Positions 20,181 through 29,258 are shown, counted from the stretch's first letter. The stretch is DNA of 42,158 nt from an uncultured Alphaproteobacteria bacterium (GCA_902512325.1 CABXIT010000010.1:1-42158), one strand, 5' to 3'. Numbers and translations are program-made. The notes: generated by a model not told the origin, from the letters alone.

Positions 20181-21101
20181 GTGCAAAATAAATTAAAATC
20201 TGAAGAAATAGCATTAAGAATTAGAAGAAGAGTATTCGAACATTGTATTAAAAATAATGGAGCATATCTCAGTCAAGCTTGTTCTTCTGCTGAACAACTT
20301 GCTTGGTTGTATAATGAAGCATTAAATATTGGCGATTCAACAATGCCATCTATTCCCGAAAATTTTTCTGGAGTGCCAAGTATTGATAATAAAAATTATA
20401 AAACGGGCGCTGGATATAATGGTCCTATTTCTAACGAATATGATAGATTTATTTTTGCACCTGCTCACTATGCATTAGTAGCATATGCTACCTTAATAGA
20501 GGTAGGTCGTATGGATCCAGCGGGTCTTTCAATGTTTAATAAAGATGGATCTTCAGTTGAAATTATTGGGGCAGAACATTCTCCTGGTATGGAAATGCAC
20601 AATGGCACTTTAGGTATTGGTTTATCTACAGCTGCAGGAATAGCTTATGGTAGAAAACTAAATAAAGAAACAGGTGAAACCTGTGTATTTATGTCTGACG
20701 GAGAACTTCAAGAAGGACAAATTTGGGAGGCTCTTCAAGTAAGCGTTTATTACAAATTAGATAATCTCTGGGCAATAGTTGATGTTAATGAACAACAGGT
20801 TGATGGAGCTATGAGCGATGTATTGGATATTGGTGATGTACAAAAAAAAATAAATGCATTTGGAGCTAAATGTATCGAAATAGATGGTCATGATATTGAC
20901 GCCATGAGACAAGCAAAAAAAGAAAAACATAAAGATCAACCTTTGATTATTCTTGCAAGAACTTGTCCATATAAAGGTATGAATTATTTGAAAAAAAGAT
21001 TCCCCAGATTGCATTATGTAAGATTTAAGTCTGAGGAAGAAAGAAGCAAAATGAATTTAGAAATTTCTAAAGAATTAGGGATAGAACCAATAGAATATTA
21101 G
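20181..21101 (+). CDS. Transketolase, N-terminal (TPP-binding) subunit
   Basis: A 306-residue separate N-terminal half of a transketolase. It carries the thiamine-diphosphate/Mg motif SDGELQEGQIWEALQ (about 172-186, with SDGE in place of the common GDGE) and DVNEQQVDG, and the GIGLSTAAGIAYGRKL segment. The start must be GTG: an in-frame stop (20178-20180) lies directly upstream and the next ATG is at residue 55. It pairs with the C-terminal subunit one base downstream. Split transketolases like this usually belong to dedicated sugar pathways (for example apulose 4-phosphate or sulfosugar transketolases) and not to the main pentose phosphate pathway. Confidence 0.92.
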   Translation: MQNKLKSEEIALRIRRRVFEHCIKNNGAYLSQACSSAEQLAWLYNEALNIGDSTMPSIPENFSGVPSIDNKNYKTGAGYNGPISNEYDRFIFAPAHYALVAYATLIEVGRMDPAGLSMFNKDGSSVEIIGAEHSPGMEMHNGTLGIGLSTAAGIAYGRKLNKETGETCVFMSDGELQEGQIWEALQVSVYYKLDNLWAIVDVNEQQVDGAMSDVLDIGDVQKKINAFGAKCIEIDGHDIDAMRQAKKEKHKDQPLIILARTCPYKGMNYLKKRFPRLHYVRFKSEEERSKMNLEISKELGIEPIEY

Positions 21102-21102
21102 T

Positions 21103-22107
21103 ATGATTGAAATCGTAAACAAACCTTACAGTTATACTTTTAAAAATTACGCTTCTAAAAACGACAAAATTTTATGTTTATCAGGAGACCTTACTTCTTC
21201 TTGCGAAGTTGATCAATTTAGAGATGAATTTCCAAATCAATTTGTTTCTATGGGAATGGCTGAGCAAAATATGATGAGTTTTGCTGGAGGATTATCTATG
21301 AGCGGTTATATACCTTTTATTCACACTTTTGGCGTATTCACCTACCGCAGACCTTATGATCAATTATTGGCATCAATTGCCTATCCGCGCAGAAAAATTC
21401 GAATCATGGGTTTTCTTCCAGGAATAACAACACCAGCTGGTATGACTCATCAAGCTATAGAAGATATTTCTGTAATGAGAACGATTCCAAACATGACCGT
21501 AATAGAAACAGGAGATGCTACAGAAGTTGAAAGTATATGCGAACAAGCAAATAATGTTGATGGACCAGTATATTGCAGAATATTAAGAGGTTCGGTTCCA
21601 AGACTATTTGATACTCCCCTCAAAATAGGAGATATAAGAGTATTAAATTCAGGAACAGATATTTTATTAATTACCTCAGGTATTTGTACTGAAGAAGCAT
21701 TAAGAGCAAGATCAGTATTAATTGATGCAGGTATCTCAATTTTACACCTCCATGTACACACCCTCAAACCTTTCAATGAAGAAAAAATTTTGGATTTATT
21801 AACTAATGTAAAATTAGGGGTTATTACGATGGAAAACCATTTAGTTAATGGAGGTCTTGGTACTCTTATTGCTGAAATAATATCAAAGCATGGTTTATCA
21901 AAAAAATTAATGAAACTTGGTTTAAATGACACTTTTGCTCATGGAGGATCTAAGCAATATTTAACCAAATACTACGGTTTTGACGCATACGCATTGATTA
22001 AATCTATAGAAAAATTTATAGGACAAGCATTAAATATTGAAGAAAAAGATTTAGAAAAAGTAAGAATTGAAAATGTTCATTCTCTCTCTAAAGCTGAAGC
22101 ACTTTAA
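21103..22107 (+). CDS. Transketolase, C-terminal (pyrimidine-binding and C-domain) subunit
   Basis: A 334-residue partner of the preceding gene. It contains the pyrimidine-binding segment with the TPP-activating Glu (FVSMGMAEQNMMSFAGGLS, about 46-64), then TFGVFTYRRPYDQLLASIAY, and the transketolase C-domain (VITMENHLVNGGLGTLIAEI). Only one base separates it from the N-terminal subunit. The two halves together would transfer a two-carbon ketol unit between sugar phosphates. The spacing suggests equal production of both subunits. Confidence 0.92.
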   Translation: MIEIVNKPYSYTFKNYASKNDKILCLSGDLTSSCEVDQFRDEFPNQFVSMGMAEQNMMSFAGGLSMSGYIPFIHTFGVFTYRRPYDQLLASIAYPRRKIRIMGFLPGITTPAGMTHQAIEDISVMRTIPNMTVIETGDATEVESICEQANNVDGPVYCRILRGSVPRLFDTPLKIGDIRVLNSGTDILLITSGICTEEALRARSVLIDAGISILHLHVHTLKPFNEEKILDLLTNVKLGVITMENHLVNGGLGTLIAEIISKHGLSKKLMKLGLNDTFAHGGSKQYLTKYYGFDAYALIKSIEKFIGQALNIEEKDLEKVRIENVHSLSKAEAL

Positions 22108-22110
22108 ATT

Positions 22111-22926
22111 ATGAAAAAAAATTTTTTTAAATTATTTAAAACCAAAAAACCAATTATAGCAATGGTTCATTTTCCTGCATTACCAGGGTCACCATTATAT
22201 AATGAAAAAAAAGGATTAGATTATATTTTAAATTCTATCCAAGCTGATGTTAAAAATTTACAGAATGCTGGAGTTGATGCCATCATGTTTGGTAATGAAA
22301 ATGACAGACCTTATGAATTAAAAGTTAATAGAGCCACTTTATCTACTATGGCTTATATGATTGGAAGAGTAGCAGAAAAAATTAATATTCCTTTTGGTGT
22401 TAATGTTCTATGGGATCCAATGAGTACAATAGCACTTGCGGTTTCTACTAATGCTAATTTTGTTCGAGAAATATTTACTGGTACCTATGCTTCAGATATG
22501 GGAATTTGGAGTCCAGATGCAGGTAAAGCTATGCGATATAGAAATTCTTTAGGGCGTAAAGATTTACAAATGTACTATAATATTTCTGCAGAATTTGCAT
22601 ATTCCTTAGACAGAAGAACAATTGCAGAAAGAGCAGAAAGTACAGTATTTTCATCAATACCAGATGCAATATTAGTATCTGGGCAAATAACAGGTCAAGT
22701 TGCTAAATTGGACGAAATAAAAGAGGTTAGTAAAATAATTCCTAAGACACCTGTATTAGCCAATACTGGAGTGAATTATAATAATGTAGAAGATATTTTG
22801 AAGGCAACTGATGGAATAATTATTGGCTCTTCACTTAAAGTTAACGGAGATACATGGAAGAATGTTGATCCAAAAAGAGCAAAAAAATTTATGAACAAAG
22901 TTAAGTCTATTAGAAAAAATGCCTAA
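22111..22926 (+). CDS. BtpA/SgcQ family TIM-barrel protein
   Basis: A 271-residue BtpA-family protein, the family of E. coli SgcQ. Visible features are KKPIIAMVHFPALPGSP at the N-terminus, AGVDAIMFGNENDRPY (about 52-67), IPFGVNVLWDP, NFVREIFTGTYASDMGIW and TPVLANTGVNYNNVEDIL near the C-terminus, all fitting a (beta/alpha)8 barrel with a phosphate-site end. The family was named for an effect on photosystem I stability; members in sugar operons have no proven reaction, and nucleosidase-like roles have been suggested. It overlaps the M42 gene by 8 bases, so the two are probably made together. Confidence 0.85.
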   Translation: MKKNFFKLFKTKKPIIAMVHFPALPGSPLYNEKKGLDYILNSIQADVKNLQNAGVDAIMFGNENDRPYELKVNRATLSTMAYMIGRVAEKINIPFGVNVLWDPMSTIALAVSTNANFVREIFTGTYASDMGIWSPDAGKAMRYRNSLGRKDLQMYYNISAEFAYSLDRRTIAERAESTVFSSIPDAILVSGQITGQVAKLDEIKEVSKIIPKTPVLANTGVNYNNVEDILKATDGIIIGSSLKVNGDTWKNVDPKRAKKFMNKVKSIRKNA

Positions 22927-24022
22927 CTTAAAAGAGATAAATTCTATTAATGATACATTAGAAGATTTAGTTTTAATTTCTGGTTTATCTGGACACGAGA
23001 CAAAAGTAAGAAATTATTTAAAAAAACAATTAAAACAAAATGCACTAAATGCAAAAACTGATGTTCTAGGTAATTTAATCTGTACTCTTAAAGGTGATGA
23101 AAAATTACCATCTGTGATTTTATTTGCACATATGGATCAGCTTGGATTTATGGTCAAAAAAATTGAAGATAATGGATATATTAGAGTCGAAAGAGTTGGA
23201 GGAGTGCCTGAAAAGGCCTTACTTTCTCAAGATGTGGTAATTGTAAATAATAAGCAGGAATTAATTGAAGGTGTCATTGGTAATAAAGCGCATCATGCAA
23301 CTCAACCAAATGAAAAATACACAGTAAATAAGGTAAATGAAATTTACATCGATGCTGGATTTAAAAATAAGAGAGAAGTTTTAAGAAATGGAGTCAATAT
23401 CGGAAGTCCTATAACATATGCTCCTTATTATAAATCTCTTAAAAATAATAATGTTTGTGGATCATCTATTGATGATAGAGCTGGTTGTGCAGTAATTCTC
23501 AATGTTGCTAAAGCTTTAACTAAATCTAAAAACAGATCTACAGTGCACATAGTTTTTTCAGTTCAAGAAGAATTTAATCTTAGAGGTATACTGCCAGTAA
23601 TTAATACTCTTAAACCAAATATTGCTATCCAAGTAGATTTAACTCTAACCTCAGATACACCCGATATGATTAACTCAAGTGATGTCTATTTAGGCAAAGG
23701 ACCTTGTGTTAGTTTATTTTCTTTTCATGGAAGAGGGACGCTAAATGGTGTTATACCTCATCCTTCAATAATAGAAATTTTTGAAAAAGTTGCAAAAAAT
23801 AAAAAAATTAATCTTCAAAGAAGTGTTGCGTCAGGTATTTTAACAGATGCTTCATATGTGCAATTTGCCAATGAAGGTGTTGCGAGTATTGATGTGGGTT
23901 TTCCTATGCGTTATTCACATTCTTCGAGAGAAGTTTGCAACTTAAACGATCTTATTGATTTAAAAAATTTATTAGTTGCTGTTATAAATAAAATAGATAA
24001 AAAAATTAAACTTATAAGATAA
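22919..24022 (+). CDS. M42-family metallo-aminopeptidase / SgcX-FrvX-like protein
   Basis: A 367-residue M42 family protein with all two-metal ligands: H71 and D73 (FAHMDQLGF), bridging D185 (SIDDRAGC), catalytic E217 and E218 (VQEEFNLRG), D240 (QVDLTLTSDTP) and H334 (RYSHSSREV). Family members include aminopeptidases and proteins annotated as endoglucanases (FrvX, YpdE, SgcX) found in sugar operons. Paired with BtpA here, it mirrors sgcQ-sgcX. No signal peptide, so it acts in the cytoplasm. What it hydrolyses, or whether it is an isomerase-like moonlighter, is not known. Confidence 0.85.
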   Translation: MPNLKEINSINDTLEDLVLISGLSGHETKVRNYLKKQLKQNALNAKTDVLGNLICTLKGDEKLPSVILFAHMDQLGFMVKKIEDNGYIRVERVGGVPEKALLSQDVVIVNNKQELIEGVIGNKAHHATQPNEKYTVNKVNEIYIDAGFKNKREVLRNGVNIGSPITYAPYYKSLKNNNVCGSSIDDRAGCAVILNVAKALTKSKNRSTVHIVFSVQEEFNLRGILPVINTLKPNIAIQVDLTLTSDTPDMINSSDVYLGKGPCVSLFSFHGRGTLNGVIPHPSIIEIFEKVAKNKKINLQRSVASGILTDASYVQFANEGVASIDVGFPMRYSHSSREVCNLNDLIDLKNLLVAVINKIDKKIKLIR

Positions 24023-24027
24023 TATAT

Positions 24028-25530
24028 ATGGCGCAAAAACTTTTTCTTGGTATTGATATTGGCACTTACGAAACAAAGGGTGTGTTGGTTGATAATACTG
24101 GTAACATTATTTCTCAAGCAGCAAAAAAACATGAAATGATAGTGCCCCAAAGTGGTTGGGCAGAGCACAGACCTATGGAAGATTGGTGGGGTGATTTCAC
24201 TTATGTGTCAAAAAAATTAATAGAACAGTCAAAATGTAATCCAAAAGATATTTTGGCAGTTTCTGCTAGTACAATTGGCCCTTGTATGTTGCCAATAGAT
24301 AAAAATGGAGACCCTTTAATGAATGCAGTTCTTTATGGTGTTGATACAAGAGCACATAAAGAAATTGATTTATTGAATTCTTCAATTGGTGAAGAAAAAA
24401 TAATGCAATTTAATGGTAACGTTTTAACTTCTCAACAAGTAGGTCCAAAAATTTTATGGTTAAAAAATAACAGACCTGAAATTTATGCTAAAACAAATAA
24501 AATAGTTAACGGTACTGGTTTTATTAATTTTAAATTAACTGGAAGATATACCACTGATCATTTTTCTGCGGCATTTGTTAGTCCTCTTTACGATATAAAC
24601 AAACAGGACTGGAGCAATGAATTAAATGATGGAATCATTGATATAGAAAAACTTGCAGATTTGGTTTGGACTAATGAAATTATTGGAGAAATAACCAAGA
24701 CAGCCTCAAATGACACAGGCTTAGCAGAGGGGACTATAGTTACGTCTGGCACAATTGATGCGGCAGCTGAAGCAATTAGTGTTGGTGTAATTGGAACAGG
24801 CGACATGATGATGATGTATGGCTCTACAATGTTCTATATATTAGTTACTGATAAAGTCTTGTCGGATAAAAGGTTATGGTATTCACCTTGGTTATTTGAT
24901 GGAGAACATTCCTCTATGGGTGGTTTAGCAACAAGTGGAACGTTGACACATTGGTTTAAAAACAATTTTGCACAAGAATTAACAGGTGATGATACATTTA
25001 TTAGACTAGCTCAAGAGGCTGAAAAATCTCCACCAGGATCAAAAGGTATAGTATTTCTTCCATATTTTTCAGGTGAGCGAACTCCGATACATGATACAAA
25101 TGCTAAAGGTACTTTTTTTGGTTTAGACTTAACTCATGATAGATCTGATATGTATAGATCAATATTTGAAGGTATTGCATATGGCACAAATCATGTAATT
25201 GATGTGTATAAAGAACTCAATGCTATTCCAAAGAATTTATTTAGTGTGGGAGGAGGAACTAAAAATAAAGTTTGGTCACACACAACATCAGATGTTATTG
25301 GATTAAATCAAACTCTAAGAAAAAAAACAATAGGCGCCTCATATGGTGACGCTTTTCTTTCAGCTTGTACAGTAGGAGAAGTTCATAAGGATGATATTAA
25401 TAAATGGAATGAAGTAGAATATCAGATTGAAGCTAATTTAAAAAATCAAGAAGTTTATAATAAGGGTTATGAAGTTTATAGAGAACTCTATGAAAGCACC
25501 AAACATCTAATGAAAAAATTAAATAACTAG
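24028..25530 (+). CDS. FGGY-family carbohydrate kinase
   Basis: A 500-residue sugar kinase. The ATPase-fold phosphate-1 motif LGIDIGTYETKGVLVD is at 7-22, a VDTRAHKEID segment with the probable catalytic Asp near 110, the phosphate-2 region GTGDMMMMYGST (about 260-272), and the adenosine motif SVGGGTKNKVWSHTTSDVIG (about 408-427). It resembles xylulokinase-type enzymes; FGGY kinases act on ketoses such as xylulose, ribulose, fuculose or apulose. It is the last gene of the fucU operon, and its stop overlaps the convergent ABC permease stop (shared CTAG). The exact sugar cannot be read from sequence. Confidence 0.9.
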   Translation: MAQKLFLGIDIGTYETKGVLVDNTGNIISQAAKKHEMIVPQSGWAEHRPMEDWWGDFTYVSKKLIEQSKCNPKDILAVSASTIGPCMLPIDKNGDPLMNAVLYGVDTRAHKEIDLLNSSIGEEKIMQFNGNVLTSQQVGPKILWLKNNRPEIYAKTNKIVNGTGFINFKLTGRYTTDHFSAAFVSPLYDINKQDWSNELNDGIIDIEKLADLVWTNEIIGEITKTASNDTGLAEGTIVTSGTIDAAAEAISVGVIGTGDMMMMYGSTMFYILVTDKVLSDKRLWYSPWLFDGEHSSMGGLATSGTLTHWFKNNFAQELTGDDTFIRLAQEAEKSPPGSKGIVFLPYFSGERTPIHDTNAKGTFFGLDLTHDRSDMYRSIFEGIAYGTNHVIDVYKELNAIPKNLFSVGGGTKNKVWSHTTSDVIGLNQTLRKKTIGASYGDAFLSACTVGEVHKDDINKWNEVEYQIEANLKNQEVYNKGYEVYRELYESTKHLMKKLNN

Positions 25531-26402
25531 CCTTTAATAGCTCCTGCTGCCATTCCTTTAACGATATATCTCTCTAAAAAAATTGCAGCAACAATTAATG
25601 GCAGGCATAGGGCTGCTGAAATTGCTGCCATATTCCACCATTTAATACTTTGTGAAGAAATTTGTGAAGCTACCATAACAGGCATTGTCTTAGCGTCAGT
25701 ACTAGTAATTAAAGCTGCAAGAAAGTACTCATTCCAACATAGTATAAGACATAAAATGAATGCACTTGCTATACCAGGGATAACAATAGGTAAAACAATT
25801 TTAAAAAAACTTACCCAAACACTAGCACCGTCAACCAATGCAGCTTCCTCTAATTCTATTGGAACAGCATTAAATTGATCTCGCATAATCCAAATGACAA
25901 TAGGAAGAACTGTTAATGTATAAAGTAATATCATTCCAATATGGGTATCTAATAAATCTAATTCTCTATAAAGGACAAGCACAGGTAAAGCTAAAACAAC
26001 AGGTGGTAGAATTAGTTGTGATAAAAAGAAAAAAGAAATATCAGGATTTCTCATAAATCCAAATTTATAATTAAATCTACTTAATCCATAAGCTGCAAAA
26101 GAACCAAGTATAACAGCTAAACCTGAAGCACATGAAGATATTAATGCGGTATTAAAAAATCGAGCAAGAAATTCTTCCCTTGGGTTTGACTCTGTAAAAA
26201 TAGTATCTGGAGAAAAGCCAAGATTTCTCCATCCTTTCCATGAAGGCTCAAAATCTATCCAGGGTATAAGGAGTCCTTGGGTAACACTGGCAGCTGTTTT
26301 AAATGAAGTTGTGGCAGTCCAATATATAGGAAATAAACAAATAAATGTCCAAAATAAAAGAATTCCATAAATTAAAACTTTTTCACTTATACTATTTTTC
26401 AT
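25527..26402 (-). CDS. Sugar ABC transporter permease, MalG type
   Basis: Inner-membrane permease of the CUT1 family, about 291 residues with six helices. The EAA loop that contacts the ATPase is ELEEAALVDGASVWVSFFKIVLP, with the Gly at the usual spot. I place the start at 26402, where ATG overlaps the stop of the upstream permease as TAATG; an ATG 21 bases further upstream (26423) would add MVTASSI and overlap by 22 bases. The C-terminal KGMAAGAIKG is typical of MalG-type proteins. It works with the other permease and the Tat-exported receptor. Confidence 0.9.
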   Translation of the reverse strand: MKNSISEKVLIYGILLFWTFICLFPIYWTATTSFKTAASVTQGLLIPWIDFEPSWKGWRNLGFSPDTIFTESNPREEFLARFFNTALISSCASGLAVILGSFAAYGLSRFNYKFGFMRNPDISFFFLSQLILPPVVLALPVLVLYRELDLLDTHIGMILLYTLTVLPIVIWIMRDQFNAVPIELEEAALVDGASVWVSFFKIVLPIVIPGIASAFILCLILCWNEYFLAALITSTDAKTMPVMVASQISSQSIKWWNMAAISAALCLPLIVAAIFLERYIVKGMAAGAIKG

Positions 26403-27520
26403 TATGCTGCTCGCTGTAACCATCTATTAACAAAACGAATTAAGATAGTCATAAATATGATTATTAAAATTAAGTATACAAATGATAATAATGTGCCATA
26501 CCCTACATTAGATCTATCTCTGTATTCTCTCACGATAAAACTTGTCACACTATCTGTAGCGCCTCCTGGACCACCAGCGGTTACTATTATGATAATGTCT
26601 GCAAGTTTTAATTTAAAAATAATTCGAATTACTAAGGTTGTAAGCGATACTGGGAGCATGATTGGAAAAATTATATTTTTAAACATGGTCCATTTATTAG
26701 CTCCATCAACTTTTGCTGCTTCTAAAACTTCTTTTGGTAATGCCTGTAGACCAGCTAATAACATAATGATCATTAATGGTATAAAGGTCCAAGCATCCAT
26801 GCACATCATAGTTAATCTTGCTATTTCCGGACTACTAAAAAAAGTAGGAGTCTCCCATCCTAAATATCTTCCCAAATTTGCAACTGGACCAAAACGTTGC
26901 TCTAACATAGATTTACCGACCATCCAGCTTACTGCAACAGGACTTAACATTAGAGGAATTAAGAATGCTATTCTAAAAAATTTTCTTCCTCTTATTTGTG
27001 AATTTAATAACATAGCTAAAAGAAAAGCTATTGCAAACTCAACTAAAACTGCAAGAACATAATAAATCATGTTTTTTAGAGCATTCCAGTAGTATGGATC
27101 TGACATCATTTGATAGAAATTATCAAGCCCATTGAATTTTCTCCCATCAAGTGAGCTTAGATTCCAGTCAGTAAAAGAAATATATAGTCCAAATAGCATT
27201 GGAAAAATCACTATAGAAATAATGAACATTACTGCAGGAAATATAAATAAATTCCTTTTTCCTTTTTCCCCATAGATTAATACTCTTGAATATCCAATTG
27301 CAATAGCCCAAAGAATATAAGAATAAAGTACAGGTCTCCAATTTGAAAAACCAAAGTCAATTTTTTCAAAAGTATGTAAAGTTTGTATTAAGCCAATAAT
27401 TAACATCAATAAGAATGTGGACCATACTAGAATTTTCCCTGCTCTTTTTGTAGCTGGACTTACTATTGAAGGTGCTACAACATATAGCGGATCACGTTCA
27501 ATTGATTTAACTTCACTCAT
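26402..27520 (-). CDS. Sugar ABC transporter permease, MalF type
   Basis: A 372-residue CUT1 permease. Besides the six-helix core it has an N-terminal extension with two extra membrane segments (about 30-46 and 64-82), as in E. coli MalF. The EAA loop is VLEAAKVDGANKWTMFKNIIFP. IVTAGGPGGATDSVTSFIVREYRDR is the usual late periplasmic/loop motif. It lies downstream of the binding protein, separated by a stem-loop with a U-tract, which should lower permease expression. No ATP-binding subunit is adjacent. Confidence 0.92.
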   Translation of the reverse strand: MSEVKSIERDPLYVVAPSIVSPATKRAGKILVWSTFLLMLIIGLIQTLHTFEKIDFGFSNWRPVLYSYILWAIAIGYSRVLIYGEKGKRNLFIFPAVMFIISIVIFPMLFGLYISFTDWNLSSLDGRKFNGLDNFYQMMSDPYYWNALKNMIYYVLAVLVEFAIAFLLAMLLNSQIRGRKFFRIAFLIPLMLSPVAVSWMVGKSMLEQRFGPVANLGRYLGWETPTFFSSPEIARLTMMCMDAWTFIPLMIIMLLAGLQALPKEVLEAAKVDGANKWTMFKNIIFPIMLPVSLTTLVIRIIFKLKLADIIIIVTAGGPGGATDSVTSFIVREYRDRSNVGYGTLLSFVYLILIIIFMTILIRFVNRWLQRAA

Positions 27521-27542
27521 GATAAAAAATAAAAAATCATTT

Positions 27543-27579
27543 AAAAAAAAATCTAGCGACTAATTAATAGTCGCTAGAT
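27543..27579 (-). terminator. Intra-operon stem-loop with U-tract (partial terminator)
   Basis: Perfect 12-base-pair hairpin: 27551-27562 pairs with 27568-27579, core CTAGCGACTA/TAGTCGCTAG, loop ATTAA. On the minus strand it is followed by eight T residues (27550 down to 27543). It lies between the binding-protein stop and the MalF-type permease start, so it probably ends most transcripts after the receptor gene, giving more receptor than permease. Confidence 0.88.
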
Positions 27580-27590
27580 AAATAAATAAA

Positions 27591-29258
27591 TTACAGTCCT
27601 AATGAAGCTTTATATAGCTTGATCTGGCTATCTCTGCCAATTTGGTCAGTAATTTTATCCCATGCAGCAGCAATATTATCTGCTCCAGTTTGAGCATCAT
27701 ATTGACCAGCATAAATTTTAGACAATTCATCTTCCGCAATACTATAGTATTGGAAGATACCTGGTATACGTGGCTCAATAGCTGCGTTAGGATGGTTATA
27801 TGAATCAGCTTCTGAAGCTAAATAATCTGAAGCAAATTCTTGAGTATAACCAGCGCCAGTCCACTCATTTACATCGAAATGACTGTTTCTGTATGGTTGG
27901 AAACCTGAAGGATACATAGACATCCATAATGAAAGATCTTTTCCACCAATATGAGCACATGCAGACCATGCAGCTTTATTTTTAGCAGAGCTTTCATCAA
28001 CTGTTTTCATACAGTATAAACCCCATCCAATATATGCCATGTTAGGAGCATAGTTAGGACCACTAGATAAGGTTTCCCATTTTCCAGTTTGCCAGTTGTA
28101 AACGTCATCAGAGCCAGGTAAGATATCAAATCCTACATTGCCTTGAACTAGAGATTCATCAGAAGTATTAGCGTTAGATCCAACATCTCCCCACCAAGAT
28201 ACCATAGAACCAGTACCTGCCAAGAATTGACTGAAACCAGTAACACCAGGATCGGCATTAATCTGATCAGGTGGTTGAGCACCTTTTCTATCAATTACAT
28301 CTTGAATAGCTCTAACCCATGCAGGGTTGTTTACCATAGGTTTCATTGTTTCAGGCTCAAATAAGAAAGCAGGACTGCTTGGATGTTTTGCGTACGCAGT
28401 AGCAATACTACCTAAGAAATAGAATCCAAATCCACCCCAACCTTTTTGAACATCTAAATATCCGTAGGCAGGGAAACCAGCATGTTTCTTTCCTTTTAAG
28501 AAATTTGTAACTTCTGTTACTTTCTGCCAAGTTGTTGGAACTTCCCAATTACCTGAATGACCTTCTGCTTTCCAAGCAGCTGCTAACTCTTCATTTTCGA
28601 AATAGTCAGTTCTGTAGTTGAAGTTATGACAGTCACCATCAATTGAAATTCTATAAGTTTTTCCATCCCAAGTTCCTGTAGGAGCTTGAAGATATCCAAC
28701 ATAGTCATCTAAATCAATTTGATCAGCAACCCAACCAGGCATCTCAGAGAGAAGTTTATTCCCACAAAGATCTCCTTCATATGGAGCCCCAGATTGAACG
28801 ATATCAAAATCAACCGTACCTGTAGCAATTGATTGTTGAAGTCTTGCATTGTAATCAGCTTGTGCTAAGTCGATCCAATTGATTTTAGCTCCAGTATATT
28901 TTTCCCAAGGTTTTAAAAACCCTCTGTGAAGCATATTGTGGAGATTTAAACTATCTAAACCTAAGAAGTTTAATTCAACACCTTTGAATTCACCTTCTTT
29001 AACTCGTTCTTTAGTTCCACCTAAACACATTTCACCGACTTTTTGCCAGTCTGCATCTCCTGGTGAACCTGCACCTACTCCAGGAATTTGAAGTATAGCT
29101 TTTCTAAGCTCTGAATTAACACCTGCAAATGAACTTGTCGCAATTGATGATAATCCTCCACTCATAGCAGCTATAGCTCCAGCTGAAGCTGCACCTTTAA
29201 CAAAGCTACGTCTATTAATGCCATGATTTAGAGCATAATCGTATAGTGATTTTTTCAT
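27591..29258 (-). CDS. Tat-exported sugar-binding protein of ABC transporter
   Basis: A 555-residue extracellular solute-binding protein (family 1-like), longer than most sugar receptors. The N-terminus carries a twin-arginine signal: R16-R17 in NRRSFVKG, then a weakly hydrophobic Ala/Gly stretch ending about residue 45 (SSFAG). The mature part includes GLDSLNLHNMLHRGFLKPWEKYTG, FDIVQSGAPYEGDL and AYGYLDVQKGWGGFGF, and many aromatic residues fitting carbohydrate binding. AGGA precedes the start (read on the minus strand). Tat export suggests folding before export. It is expressed from the divergent region shared with the TIM-barrel isomerase gene. The exact ligand is unknown. Confidence 0.88.
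   Translation of the reverse strand: MKKSLYDYALNHGINRRSFVKGAASAGAIAAMSGGLSSIATSSFAGVNSELRKAILQIPGVGAGSPGDADWQKVGEMCLGGTKERVKEGEFKGVELNFLGLDSLNLHNMLHRGFLKPWEKYTGAKINWIDLAQADYNARLQQSIATGTVDFDIVQSGAPYEGDLCGNKLLSEMPGWVADQIDLDDYVGYLQAPTGTWDGKTYRISIDGDCHNFNYRTDYFENEELAAAWKAEGHSGNWEVPTTWQKVTEVTNFLKGKKHAGFPAYGYLDVQKGWGGFGFYFLGSIATAYAKHPSSPAFLFEPETMKPMVNNPAWVRAIQDVIDRKGAQPPDQINADPGVTGFSQFLAGTGSMVSWWGDVGSNANTSDESLVQGNVGFDILPGSDDVYNWQTGKWETLSSGPNYAPNMAYIGWGLYCMKTVDESSAKNKAAWSACAHIGGKDLSLWMSMYPSGFQPYRNSHFDVNEWTGAGYTQEFASDYLASEADSYNHPNAAIEPRIPGIFQYYSIAEDELSKIYAGQYDAQTGADNIAAAWDKITDQIGRDSQIKLYKASLGL

Noticed and set aside
21450-21932. Minus-strand open frame of 160 residues
   Set aside because: Shadow of the transketolase C-terminal subunit, which has clear family motifs in the other frame.
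26457-27062. Plus-strand open frame of 201 residues
   Set aside because: Antisense to the MalF-type permease; repetitive Ile/Met/Asn-rich translation with no recognisable fold.
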